From CAXXOK01 sp963675925 (GTDB taxonomy: Bacteria > Bacillota > Clostridia > Christensenellales > Aristaeellaceae): a stretch of 64,000 nt of DNA. The DNA is taken from the NCBI GenBank assembly GCA_963675925.2, contig CAXXIB010000002.1, forward strand, positions 143,507-207,506. Reading direction: 5' to 3'. The translations under genes and the position numbers were made by a program. Shown piece by piece: positions 8,168 through 15,837 of the stretch. The first letter of the stretch is position 1. Each line of letters begins with the position of its first letter. The notes under the pieces were generated by a model. The model had not been told where the DNA came from. It was given only the letters and a program-made list of their open reading frames with translations, and did not search any database.

Positions 8168-9088
8168 ATGGGAAAGCTCCGAAAAAATCGTCTTGCTAAA
8201 ACAGGGCCCCTGTTGATGATTGCAGCGCCGGGCATCCTGTATTTGCTGATCAACAACTATTTGCCGATGTTCGGCGTTTTTCTGGCATTCAAGGATTTCA
8301 ACTATTTTAAAGGCATTTTCGGCAGCGATTGGAGCGGCTTGGACAATTTCCGCTTCCTGTTTAAAACCCGCGATGCGTGGATTATGACCCGCAACACGCT
8401 TTTGTACAACGCCGCCTTTATCATCATCGGTACGATTATTGCCATCTTTATCGCTGTTTTACTATTCGAACTCGGGCAGCGCCGCCGGGTGCGGCTGTTC
8501 CAGTCCGCGCTGATGCTGCCAAACCTTTTTTCCTGGGTCGTGGTCGGCTTTGTGGTCTATGCATTCCTCAATGCCGATACCGGGTACATCAACAATACCG
8601 TGTTCCCCTGGCTGGGTATTCAGCCCTTCAGCTGGTACTCTACCCCTGGTCCATGGCCTGCTATTCTCGTCCTGGTTTACTTATGGAAGTACATGGGCGT
8701 TACCTCGATCGTCTATATCGCCAGCATTGCCGGTATCGACAAGGGTGTGTATGAAGCCGCCCAGATTGACGGCGCTACCAAAATACAGCAAATTCTGAAA
8801 ATCACGGTACCGCTGCTCAGGCCTACCGTTATCATCATGGTCCTGATGGCCATCGGCCGCATATTCTATTCCGACTTCGGTCTGTTTTATCAAGTACCGC
8901 AAAACTCCGGCCGCTTGTTTGGGGTTACGCAAACCATCGATACCTATGTGTACCGCGGGCTGATGGAGCTAAACGACGTGGGTATGTCTGCCGCGGCTGC
9001 ACTGTACCAGTCCGTAGTCGGGTTACTGCTTGTGCTGGGCGCAAATGCGCTGGTACGCAAGCTCGACAGCGACAACGCATTATTTTAG
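8168..9088 (+). CDS. ABC sugar importer permease, LplB-type
   Basis: A 306-residue inner-membrane permease with about six transmembrane segments. The cytoplasmic EAA loop reads AAQIDGATKIQQILKIT, the contact site for the ATPase. The N-terminal pattern (GPLLMIAAPGILYLLINNYLPMFGVFLAF) is typical of LplB/YtcP-partner permeases. Three ATGs are possible; 8168 has GACGAGG 7 nt upstream, whereas 8162 would leave only 1 nt. It pairs with the permease at 9101. No ATPase gene is present in the operon, so a shared MsmX-like ATPase encoded elsewhere is likely. Confidence 0.92.
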   Translation: MGKLRKNRLAKTGPLLMIAAPGILYLLINNYLPMFGVFLAFKDFNYFKGIFGSDWSGLDNFRFLFKTRDAWIMTRNTLLYNAAFIIIGTIIAIFIAVLLFELGQRRRVRLFQSALMLPNLFSWVVVGFVVYAFLNADTGYINNTVFPWLGIQPFSWYSTPGPWPAILVLVYLWKYMGVTSIVYIASIAGIDKGVYEAAQIDGATKIQQILKITVPLLRPTVIIMVLMAIGRIFYSDFGLFYQVPQNSGRLFGVTQTIDTYVYRGLMELNDVGMSAAAALYQSVVGLLLVLGANALVRKLDSDNALF

Positions 9089-9100
9089 GAGGCGGACAGT

Positions 9101-10000
9101 ATGCAAAAACACAGTATGAGCGACGTTGCCCGTTTCCGGGTGTTTTCCACGGTGGTGCTTTCCATTATCGCGGTGGTTACGCTGCTGCCGATTCTGCTGA
9201 TTACCATCGCGTCCGTCACCAACGAGGATGTGCTGGTCGCTAGCGGCTACACCTTCTTTCCCGCCAAGCTGAGCCTGGATTCCTATTACTATATGGTCAA
9301 GCAATCCGCACTGATTCTGCAATCGTACGGAATCACCATACTGGTTACGGTGCTTGGCACGGTGACCAGCGTGATCCTCACCACAACGCTGGCCTACCCC
9401 ATGTCACGCAAGGATTTCAAGTATAAAAATCTGCTGGCGTTCTTTGTGTTCTTCACCATGCTGTTCAACGGCGGCGTGGTATCCAGCTACATTATGTGGT
9501 CGCGCGTCTTCCACATTAAAAACACGCTGTTTGCGCTGATTGTGCCCAACTTCCTCGTTACCGCGTTCAACGTGCTGCTGGTACGCAACTACTATGCCAA
9601 CTCCATCCCCCACGAGATGATCGAGTCCGCGCAGATTGACGGCGCGAAGGAGTTGACCATCTTTATCAAGATCATGTTGCCGCTGGCCGTTCCCACCATC
9701 GCGACCATCAGCCTGTTTACGGGGCTGATCTACTGGAACGACTGGATTAACTGTCTGTACTATATTACCGACAGCAAGCTCTACCCGCTGCAAAACCTGC
9801 TAATCCGCATTATGAACAATATCCAGTTCCTGAAGGTTTCCACCAACGTGCAGTTGCTGGGCACCATGAACATTGAACTGCCCGGTTCCTCGGTGCGTAT
9901 GGCAATGGCGGTGATCGGCATTATCCCGGTACTGGCCATATTCCCGTTTGTACAAAAATACTTCATTAAGGGCGTCGTACTGGGCGCACTGAAAGGATAA
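9101..10000 (+). CDS. ABC sugar importer permease, LplC/YtcP-type
   Basis: A 299-residue permease with about six transmembrane segments and an EAA loop (SAQIDGAKELTIFIKIMLPL). It starts 12 bp after its partner permease, with GGAGG in the gap. Together the two form the membrane channel of the importer fed by the solute-binding protein at 6602. The C-terminal GVVLGALKG ending is characteristic of this permease class. Confidence 0.93.
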   Translation: MQKHSMSDVARFRVFSTVVLSIIAVVTLLPILLITIASVTNEDVLVASGYTFFPAKLSLDSYYYMVKQSALILQSYGITILVTVLGTVTSVILTTTLAYPMSRKDFKYKNLLAFFVFFTMLFNGGVVSSYIMWSRVFHIKNTLFALIVPNFLVTAFNVLLVRNYYANSIPHEMIESAQIDGAKELTIFIKIMLPLAVPTIATISLFTGLIYWNDWINCLYYITDSKLYPLQNLLIRIMNNIQFLKVSTNVQLLGTMNIELPGSSVRMAMAVIGIIPVLAIFPFVQKYFIKGVVLGALKG

Positions 10001-10011
10001 GGAGACTGACT

Positions 10012-10854
10012 ATGAACGTTGGACAAATCATTGACGGCATTATTGCAAAAACAGGCGTACCCCGCCTGCCGGAGGACAAAACCTGCGACCGCCTGATGAC
10101 CGGAAGCCTGGACAATGAGGTAACCAAAATCGTTTCCACCTTCATGGCAACAGTGGATGTTATCAAAGCCGCGGCCGATGCCGGTGCGAACTTTATCATC
10201 ACCCATGAGCCCACCTGGTTTACCGGGATGGATGATACTTCCTGGCTGCAGTACGATCCGGTCTACCTGCAAAAGAAAGAGCTGATCGAAAAAACCGGCA
10301 TGACCATCTGGCGTTTTCACGATCATATGCATATGGCAAAGGAAGACGGCATTTTCACCGGCTTTGATCTGGAAGCCGCATGGGAAGACTATCACATGCC
10401 CGTGGACGAAAGCTCTCCTTTCTTTCAAAGCGGCAAGACCAAGGATTTCTGCTACCAGATTCCCAAAACCACCCTGGCCGGGCTGGTGGACTACTTTAAA
10501 GAGAAGTTTGACATGCCCTTTGTGCGCATCATCGGCGATCCGCAAATGCCCGTGGAGCGCGTAGCGGTGCTTCTGGGCGGCGGCAGCCTGGGCCTTGGCA
10601 ACGAGCATATGCCCATGGAACTGATGAAAAACCGCAACCTGGACTGCATCCTTTGCGGCGAGACCACCGAGTGGACCCTGCCCGCCTATGTGCGCGATGC
10701 TTCGCAAATGGGGATGAACAAATCCATCCTGATTTTGGGACATGAGCGCAGCGAAGAGCCGGGCATGAAGCACCTGGGTCCGTGGCTTACATCCATCGTC
10801 GGCGAGATTCCCGTGCTCTACATCCCCTCCAACGAGCCATTTACTACGCTGTAA
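10012..10854 (+). CDS. Nif3-like dinuclear metal centre protein
   Basis: A 280-residue cytosolic protein of the NIF3/DUF34 family. The N-terminal half has the family signature of DVIKAAADAGANFIITHEPTWF, with a metal-binding histidine in ITHEP. The C-terminal half has LCGETTEW and ILGHERSEEPG, carrying the second set of metal ligands. It starts 11 bp after the permease and has a GGAGA box, so it belongs to the importer operon. The family's molecular role is not settled (metal-dependent hydrolase or chaperone). Its place here suggests a hydrolase acting on the imported compound, which is inference. Confidence 0.85.
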   Translation: MNVGQIIDGIIAKTGVPRLPEDKTCDRLMTGSLDNEVTKIVSTFMATVDVIKAAADAGANFIITHEPTWFTGMDDTSWLQYDPVYLQKKELIEKTGMTIWRFHDHMHMAKEDGIFTGFDLEAAWEDYHMPVDESSPFFQSGKTKDFCYQIPKTTLAGLVDYFKEKFDMPFVRIIGDPQMPVERVAVLLGGGSLGLGNEHMPMELMKNRNLDCILCGETTEWTLPAYVRDASQMGMNKSILILGHERSEEPGMKHLGPWLTSIVGEIPVLYIPSNEPFTTL

Positions 10855-10920
10855 AGGACTGCCTAAGCGGTATGTCGAACCCCTCATTCAACGATTTGAA
10901 AGTGCGAGGTGGAACTCTTT

Positions 10921-11718
10921 ATGGCGTCAATGACCTGTAACTACTATTCCAATGCAAGAATCGGGCAACAAACGTTTACGGCAATCCTGCCGGTTGACCC
11001 TCCTCCGGGCCCCACAGGCCCGTCCCCGTTTGCCGAAGGCCCGTGGCCGACCATTTACCTGCTGCACGGGTATACCGGCAATCACCTGGACTGGCTTCAC
11101 CACTCCGGCATTCAGTCCTGGGCCGGCCAGCGCGGCTATGCAGTGATTATGCCCGCGGGCGGCAACACCTTCTATATTGATAACGAGGACACCAACGAAC
11201 GCGGCGGCGCGTTCATCGGCGAAGAGCTGATAACCGTCACCCGCAGTATGTTCAACCTATCCCACCGGCGGGAAGACACGATTATCGCCGGGCTGTCGAT
11301 GGGCGGATACGGCGCGATACGCAACGGGCTTGCCTATCCGGATACCTTTGGCGTGGTGATCGCGCTGTCCTCCGCGCTGATTACCGACGAGGTTGCGCAA
11401 ATGACCCCGGAAGGCGGCGGCAATGGCGTGGCCACGTACGGCTACTACCGCAATACCTTCGGCGATCCCACCCAGCTTCTTGGCAGCGATAAGGACCCCA
11501 AAGCGCTGGCCAAAGCCCGCCTTGCAGGCGGCAATAAGCCGCGCATGTTCCTTGCCTGCGGCACAGAGGATTTCGCCTTTGGCATGAACGAAAGCTATCA
11601 CGAGTACCTGACAGAAATCGGCTATCCTCACGAATGGTGGACACGCCCCGGCGTGCATGATTTTGCATTCTGGAACCAGTCAATGCCAGCGGGTATGGAC
11701 TGGCTGAAGCAAGACTAG
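10921..11718 (+). CDS. putative esterase, alpha/beta-hydrolase (esterase D/FrmB type)
   Basis: A 265-residue serine hydrolase of the PF00756 esterase family. It has the oxyanion region YLLHGYTGNHLDW, the nucleophile elbow GLSMGGYGA, and a late histidine in RPGVHDFAFW. No signal peptide is present, so it should act in the cytosol. A GTG at 10909 is in frame, but it lies inside the GCGAGGTGG ribosome-binding site that serves the ATG at 10921. It is the second-last gene of the importer operon. Deacylation of an imported acylated sugar is a plausible role (inference). Confidence 0.87.
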   Translation: MASMTCNYYSNARIGQQTFTAILPVDPPPGPTGPSPFAEGPWPTIYLLHGYTGNHLDWLHHSGIQSWAGQRGYAVIMPAGGNTFYIDNEDTNERGGAFIGEELITVTRSMFNLSHRREDTIIAGLSMGGYGAIRNGLAYPDTFGVVIALSSALITDEVAQMTPEGGGNGVATYGYYRNTFGDPTQLLGSDKDPKALAKARLAGGNKPRMFLACGTEDFAFGMNESYHEYLTEIGYPHEWWTRPGVHDFAFWNQSMPAGMDWLKQD

Positions 11719-11728
11719 GGACATCGTG

Positions 11729-12142
11729 ATGGAAAAAGAACACATCATGACCCTGCATGTGGATGTCGCCACCCCACTGCCCGTAGGGCGTGTAGCAGAG
11801 GGTAACTTGATGATTATCCCCATCACCGGCGGCAGCTTCAGCGGGCCGAAGCTTGCAGGAAACGTACTGCCCGGCGGGGCGGACTGGAACACGCAGCTTC
11901 CCTCCGGGAAAAGCCACGCCTGTGCCCGGTACTGGATTCAAACGGATGACGGCGCGGTGATCAGTGTGCACAACGAAGGCGTGATCGGCGGTTCCGATGC
12001 ACACAGCGACATGCACACAACCCCGTCTTTCCAGTGCGATGCCGATGGCCCCTATGCGTTCCTAAACGAAGGAAGCTATGAAGGCATACTCTCCAGCGCC
12101 GGAGAAGGCGCAGTCAAAGTCGACGTGTATCGCATTATCTAA
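11729..12142 (+). CDS. DUF3237 family protein
   Basis: A 137-residue cytosolic protein matching the DUF3237 pattern: LHVDVATPLPVG near the start, GNLMIIPITGGSFSGPKLAGNVLPGGADW, and RYWIQTDDGAVISVHNEG. The family forms a small beta-barrel of unknown function. The gene follows the esterase after 10 bp with only a weak box. An in-frame GTG one codon earlier (11726) is also possible. The pairing of a PF00756 esterase with DUF3237 suggests they act on the same ester or acylated substrate (inference). Confidence 0.8.
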   Translation: MEKEHIMTLHVDVATPLPVGRVAEGNLMIIPITGGSFSGPKLAGNVLPGGADWNTQLPSGKSHACARYWIQTDDGAVISVHNEGVIGGSDAHSDMHTTPSFQCDADGPYAFLNEGSYEGILSSAGEGAVKVDVYRII

Positions 12143-12150
12143 CCCCTCCC

Positions 12151-12251
12151 CGGCAGGCGACCTGCCGCAAACAACAAGGATTCGGCACTCGTGCCCTTTC
12201 CTGCGTGCGCATTTTACGGACTGATTTTTCATTCCTCCGCACGCTTTTTTT
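12151..12251 (+). terminator. probable terminator region of the first importer operon
   Basis: Two hairpins follow the DUF3237 stop codon. CGGCAGG/CCTGCCG (12151-12157, 12161-12167) has a 3-nt loop. GCGTGCG/CGCACGC (12203-12209, 12238-12244) has a 28-nt loop and is followed directly by seven T residues (12245-12251). The second has the form of a Rho-independent terminator, though its loop is long. Confidence 0.55.
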
Positions 12252-12293
12252 GTGTAGATTTTGGACGTTTAATGCCATGCCCATGTCAATTCT

Positions 12294-12334
12294 CTGTCAC
12301 ACGCTTGACAGGGAAAATCCCACCATGCTACTGT
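12294..12334 (+). promoter_or_regulatory. LacI-type operator and promoter of the lacI gene
   Basis: CTGTCACACGCTTGACAG (12294-12311) is an imperfect 18-bp dyad. Its right half holds a -35 TTGACA (12305-12310), with a possible -10 TACTGT at 12329-12334. It matches the better operators at 13445 and 15743, suggesting that the regulator represses its own gene. Confidence 0.6.
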
Positions 12335-12364
12335 AGATGCATTAAACCGTGAGGTGAATGCCTG

Positions 12365-13345
12365 ATGGCAACATTGAAGGAAGTCGCTGCGCTGGCCGGG
12401 GTCACCGTTACCACCGTGTCCCGCATGCTCAACAAGCCGGACATGGTCAGTCCCGCAACCGTACAGCGGATACGCCAGGCGATGAGTGATCTGGACTATC
12501 GGCCCAACGAACTAGCGCGTTCCCTGTCCAAAAAGACCAGTCATTTCATCGGCCTGATCGTGCCATCGGCACGCAACGCGTTTTTTGCCAAGGTGATCGA
12601 GCGCACAGAACGCCATATTACCGCCAACGGCTTTAAGCTGCTGTTATGCGTATCCAACCACGAGCGCAAAAAGGAATTTGATTACTTTTCCATGCTGAAA
12701 GCACACAAGGTGGCGGGTGTCATCATTGCCAGCCACACCCAGGACCTGGCCGAAAGCATCTCCTTTGACGCGCCGATATTGTCCATCGACCGCGTGATTT
12801 CTCCCCGTATCTCCGCCGTGTGCTCCGATAACCTAAACGGCGGCCGCATGGCAGCAGAGCATTTAATTCAAAAGGGCTGCAAGCGCATTGCCTATTTAAG
12901 CGGCGGCGTGATGCTGCGCGGGATGAACGCCTCGCTGCGCCAGCAGGGCTATGAACAGGTCATCCGGGAACACGGTATGCAGCCGCTCGTTCAACTCAAC
13001 CGGGAAGACCGTTTCATCTCCATGAAATACGAAGATATTATCGCAACCTTCTTATCCGCACATCCGGATATTGATGGTGCCGTGTGCTCCAACGATATCC
13101 TGGCCGCAGAGCTCATCCGCTATGCTCTTGGCAATGGCATATCCGTACCAAAGCAGCTGAAAGTGGTCGGATACGATGATATCGATCTGGCGGCGCTGTA
13201 CTCACCCTCCATCACAACCATTCATCAGCCGGTCAACGACATCTGCCGCTTTGCGGTGGAGAGCATCATCCATTTTGGCTCGCGTCCGCTGCCAAGCTCC
13301 ACCGTATTCCCCGTCCGATTAGTGGAAAGAGAGAGCACTCGCTAA
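12365..13345 (+). CDS. LacI-family transcriptional repressor
   Basis: A 326-residue regulator. The N-terminal helix-turn-helix (TLKEVAALAGVTVTTVSRMLN, residues 3-23) and hinge (YRPNELARSL) are followed by a periplasmic-binding-like effector domain (IGLIVPSARNAFF...; VVGYDDIDLAALYSPSITTIHQP). Binding is expected at the palindromes 12294-12311, 13445-13462 and 15743-15760. Each overlaps a -35 box, so binding would block RNA polymerase. The effector is probably a sugar brought in by the importer at 15838-18920. A degraded copy of this gene's 3' end lies at 15328-15534. Confidence 0.93.
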   Translation: MATLKEVAALAGVTVTTVSRMLNKPDMVSPATVQRIRQAMSDLDYRPNELARSLSKKTSHFIGLIVPSARNAFFAKVIERTERHITANGFKLLLCVSNHERKKEFDYFSMLKAHKVAGVIIASHTQDLAESISFDAPILSIDRVISPRISAVCSDNLNGGRMAAEHLIQKGCKRIAYLSGGVMLRGMNASLRQQGYEQVIREHGMQPLVQLNREDRFISMKYEDIIATFLSAHPDIDGAVCSNDILAAELIRYALGNGISVPKQLKVVGYDDIDLAALYSPSITTIHQPVNDICRFAVESIIHFGSRPLPSSTVFPVRLVERESTR

Positions 13346-13444
13346 ACACCGCGCATGATATGCGCTTAACATTTGATTATATCAATCAATATAATGATTT
13401 GTAGATACGCTTTGGTGGTATCTGCATTCTATTTATCATTTGTA

Positions 13445-13484
13445 ATGTCAACCGCTTGACATTTGAAGCAGGCAACGGTATACT
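13445..13484 (+). promoter_or_regulatory. LacI operator overlapping the promoter of the secreted hydrolase
   Basis: ATGTCAACCGCTTGACAT (13445-13462) is palindromic except near its centre. Its right arm contains the -35 TTGACA (13456-13461). A -10 TATACT (13479-13484) follows after exactly 17 bp, making a near-consensus promoter that a bound repressor would cover. Confidence 0.8.
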
Positions 13485-13539
13485 GACCCTGACATTCGTG
13501 CACGAGAATGATTACTGCAACTACATAAGGAGGATACCC

Positions 13540-15267
13540 ATGAAACGAGCAATCTGCTTGGTTCTATTGTCTGTATTCGCGCTCAGCCTGTCCACAGCCG
13601 CCTACGCGGAGGACGCAACGAAATTCGATCAGGCCTATTTTTCTGCCGATATGGTGGGAAACACGGTCGAGCGAGTGGATGAGGTCACCCTGGAAGGCCA
13701 TACCTGCTATATGTATGTGCCTGCCAGCAACCGCGTCGGCACCCTGTTGGCCTTCGCACCGATGATGATGGTCTTTGGCGACGAAGCCTACACAGCTGAC
13801 AGCGTACTTGCAACCGTAAACGAAAAAGGTTTTGGTGAAATCGCCAAACGCGACGGCGCGTGCATTCTGTTCGTTAATCCCCTGGAAAGTTGGGATTCGG
13901 CAGCGGATGCCGCAAACGCAGAAGCCTTATTCCTGTCGTTTTACTCCATCTATTCCTCCAATCCCCTCTTGGTGTTTGAAAACGGTACCGCAACCAAGGT
14001 TGATGCGGAAACCGGTGAAGAATCCACCGTGTATCCCGGCTCGCTGTTTGGCGTGCAGCTGATTGGCGAAGGCAAGGGCGCGGACTTCATTGCCGCAAAC
14101 TACTTAAAAGCCCTGCCGTTCCTCACCAACTACGGCCCGCAGGAAGGGCTGACAGGCGCTGGCCCGGTCTGCGGCGTGGCGCTGTTCTCCCCGACCGCTG
14201 TTCCCATGAAAGCTGAAGACGGGGTTGCGATTCCGCTGGCGATCGTCAACGGCCCGGCGGATGCGGATCAGGTCGCAGCCTCCTATTCCGATTCTACCGT
14301 TGAAGCCATGGTCGTTATCGATGCAGACGTTACAGGCTTTGACGCTGATATTTTCAAAACGGTGTACGATGCCATCGTCAGCAAGTATCACTTCGCGCTG
14401 ACCATGTATTATCCGTCTCCCCAGTACACCCTGAGCGGCATCATGGAAGTGAACAACCAAACAACGCTTGCCAGCGGCAAGGTGATTGAATCCTATGCGT
14501 ACCTGCCAGAAGGCATCAGCTACGATCAGGACCACTCCATCCCGCTGGTGCTGTACTTCCACGGCTGGGGCGGCGAAGGCGAAGCTATGCTGTCCTGGAC
14601 GGATTGGCCTCTGGTCGGCAAGGAAAACGGCTTTGTCGTCATCGGCGTTGACCAGCACGGCGATTCCACCGCTGCCGAAACCATCGAATTGCTGGATCAG
14701 CTGCTTGTGCAATATCCCTTCATTGATCCGTCCCGCGTGTACGCCACAGGCTTTTCCATGGGCTCGTCCAAGTCCTGGAATCTCGGCCTGAAGTACGCCG
14801 ACAGGTTTGCCGGCATCATGCCCACCAGCCTCGGCATATTCCCCGAAGATGAAACGACCGATATGATGTCCTTTGTGAAGGACGGCGTTATCCTGCCGGT
14901 GTTCTATATCGGCGGTGGTCTGTCGCCCCTGCCGGAGCTCCCGGCGGCGGAAGCCAACATCGTAAACGATGCCTTCAAGGTTCTCTGGCAAATGAACGAT
15001 CTTGGCGAGTATGCCTTTAATGAAGCCAGCGGTTCAATCTGGGGCGTCAGCGCAGACAGCCAGCGTATTATCCCCTCCCGCGACAAAAACACCGAGCAGG
15101 TTTTGGTCGTGGACAGCTTTGTAAATCCCGACGGCAACACCTACACATGGCTGTCCGTCAACTTAAACCTTGCCCATGATTCCTGCCGCAACGACTCCGC
15201 TGTGATGTGGTCTTACATGAGCCAGTTCTCCCGCAATGCCGACGGATCGCTTTCCATCGGCGAGTAA
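13540..15267 (+). CDS. secreted alpha/beta hydrolase (PHB-depolymerase/feruloyl-esterase-like)
   Basis: A 575-residue exported protein. The signal peptide ends AAYA before EDATKF. An N-terminal domain of about 300 residues is unrecognised. The C-terminal hydrolase domain has VLYFHGWGGEG, the nucleophile elbow GFSMGSSKSW and NLAHDSC supplying a histidine. GGAGG at 13529-13533 sets the ATG at 13540. It shares architecture, including the end motif YMSQFSRN, with the 660-residue protein at 53807-55789 (YMKHFSRN), so the two are paralogues. Its promoter carries the LacI operator, which links it to carbohydrate use. Cleavage of extracellular esters on polysaccharide is inferred. Confidence 0.83.
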   Translation: MKRAICLVLLSVFALSLSTAAYAEDATKFDQAYFSADMVGNTVERVDEVTLEGHTCYMYVPASNRVGTLLAFAPMMMVFGDEAYTADSVLATVNEKGFGEIAKRDGACILFVNPLESWDSAADAANAEALFLSFYSIYSSNPLLVFENGTATKVDAETGEESTVYPGSLFGVQLIGEGKGADFIAANYLKALPFLTNYGPQEGLTGAGPVCGVALFSPTAVPMKAEDGVAIPLAIVNGPADADQVAASYSDSTVEAMVVIDADVTGFDADIFKTVYDAIVSKYHFALTMYYPSPQYTLSGIMEVNNQTTLASGKVIESYAYLPEGISYDQDHSIPLVLYFHGWGGEGEAMLSWTDWPLVGKENGFVVIGVDQHGDSTAAETIELLDQLLVQYPFIDPSRVYATGFSMGSSKSWNLGLKYADRFAGIMPTSLGIFPEDETTDMMSFVKDGVILPVFYIGGGLSPLPELPAAEANIVNDAFKVLWQMNDLGEYAFNEASGSIWGVSADSQRIIPSRDKNTEQVLVVDSFVNPDGNTYTWLSVNLNLAHDSCRNDSAVMWSYMSQFSRNADGSLSIGE

Positions 15268-15327
15268 GCCCATTTCCAGGCCATGCAACACAAGCATGGT
15301 AATCTAAGCGTGACGACTTCGATGGGG

Positions 15328-15534
15328 CAGCTAAACGTGGTCGGGTACGATGAGTTCAACCTGGAAGGGTCTTTATTGACCCCCATCACATTCATTCATC
15401 AGCTGGTCCATGGCATCTGCCGCTTTGCGGCGGAGAGCATCATTGATTTCAGCTCGTGGCCGCTGCCGAGCCCCACCGTATTTCCCATCCGGTTGGTGGA
15501 ACTGAAAAGCACCGATTGCGCGGCTTTCCCGTAA
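15328..15534 (+). pseudogene. lacI 3'-end remnant (duplicated fragment)
   Basis: The reading frame gives LNVVGYDEFNLEG...ICRFAAESIIDF...STVFPIRLVE-like text, closely matching the last 60 or so residues of the LacI protein at 12365-13345 (VVGYDDIDLAA...ICRFAVESIIHF...TVFPVRLVE). Base-level similarity is also high. The DNA-binding and most of the effector domain are absent. Like the intact lacI end, it is followed by a LacI operator and promoter (here at 15743). This suggests that a block comprising the lacI end plus operator was duplicated. Confidence 0.8.
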
Positions 15535-15742
15535 TCTTCCAGAAAACAAACACGGCCACAATTGAGCCACAGTATATCACAGCAAAACCGGCGAGTCAGC
15601 AAACGCTTTCCCGCCGGTTTTCACTTATTTTCTTCCGTTTTACTATTGGCAATGATAATCGTTATACATTTACCCATTTCCTTAATTTGTAAAGGTTTCA
15701 AACCGGATTATGCGCACATATTTGTAATATTTACCATCTATT

Positions 15743-15782
15743 ATGTCAAGCGCTTGACATTTTCTCTATTCAACGCTATACT
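15743..15782 (+). promoter_or_regulatory. perfect LacI operator overlapping the second importer's promoter
   Basis: ATGTCAAGCGCTTGACAT (15743-15760) is a perfect 18-bp palindrome. TTGACA (15754-15759) in its right arm is a -35 box, and TATACT (15777-15782) follows after 17 bp. It is the best match of the three operators and lies before the importer operon that starts at 15838. Confidence 0.87.
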
Positions 15783-15837
15783 GCAACTACTAAAAACCCC
15801 CGAATCTGGGCGGAAAGAATAATAGGAGGACATACGC

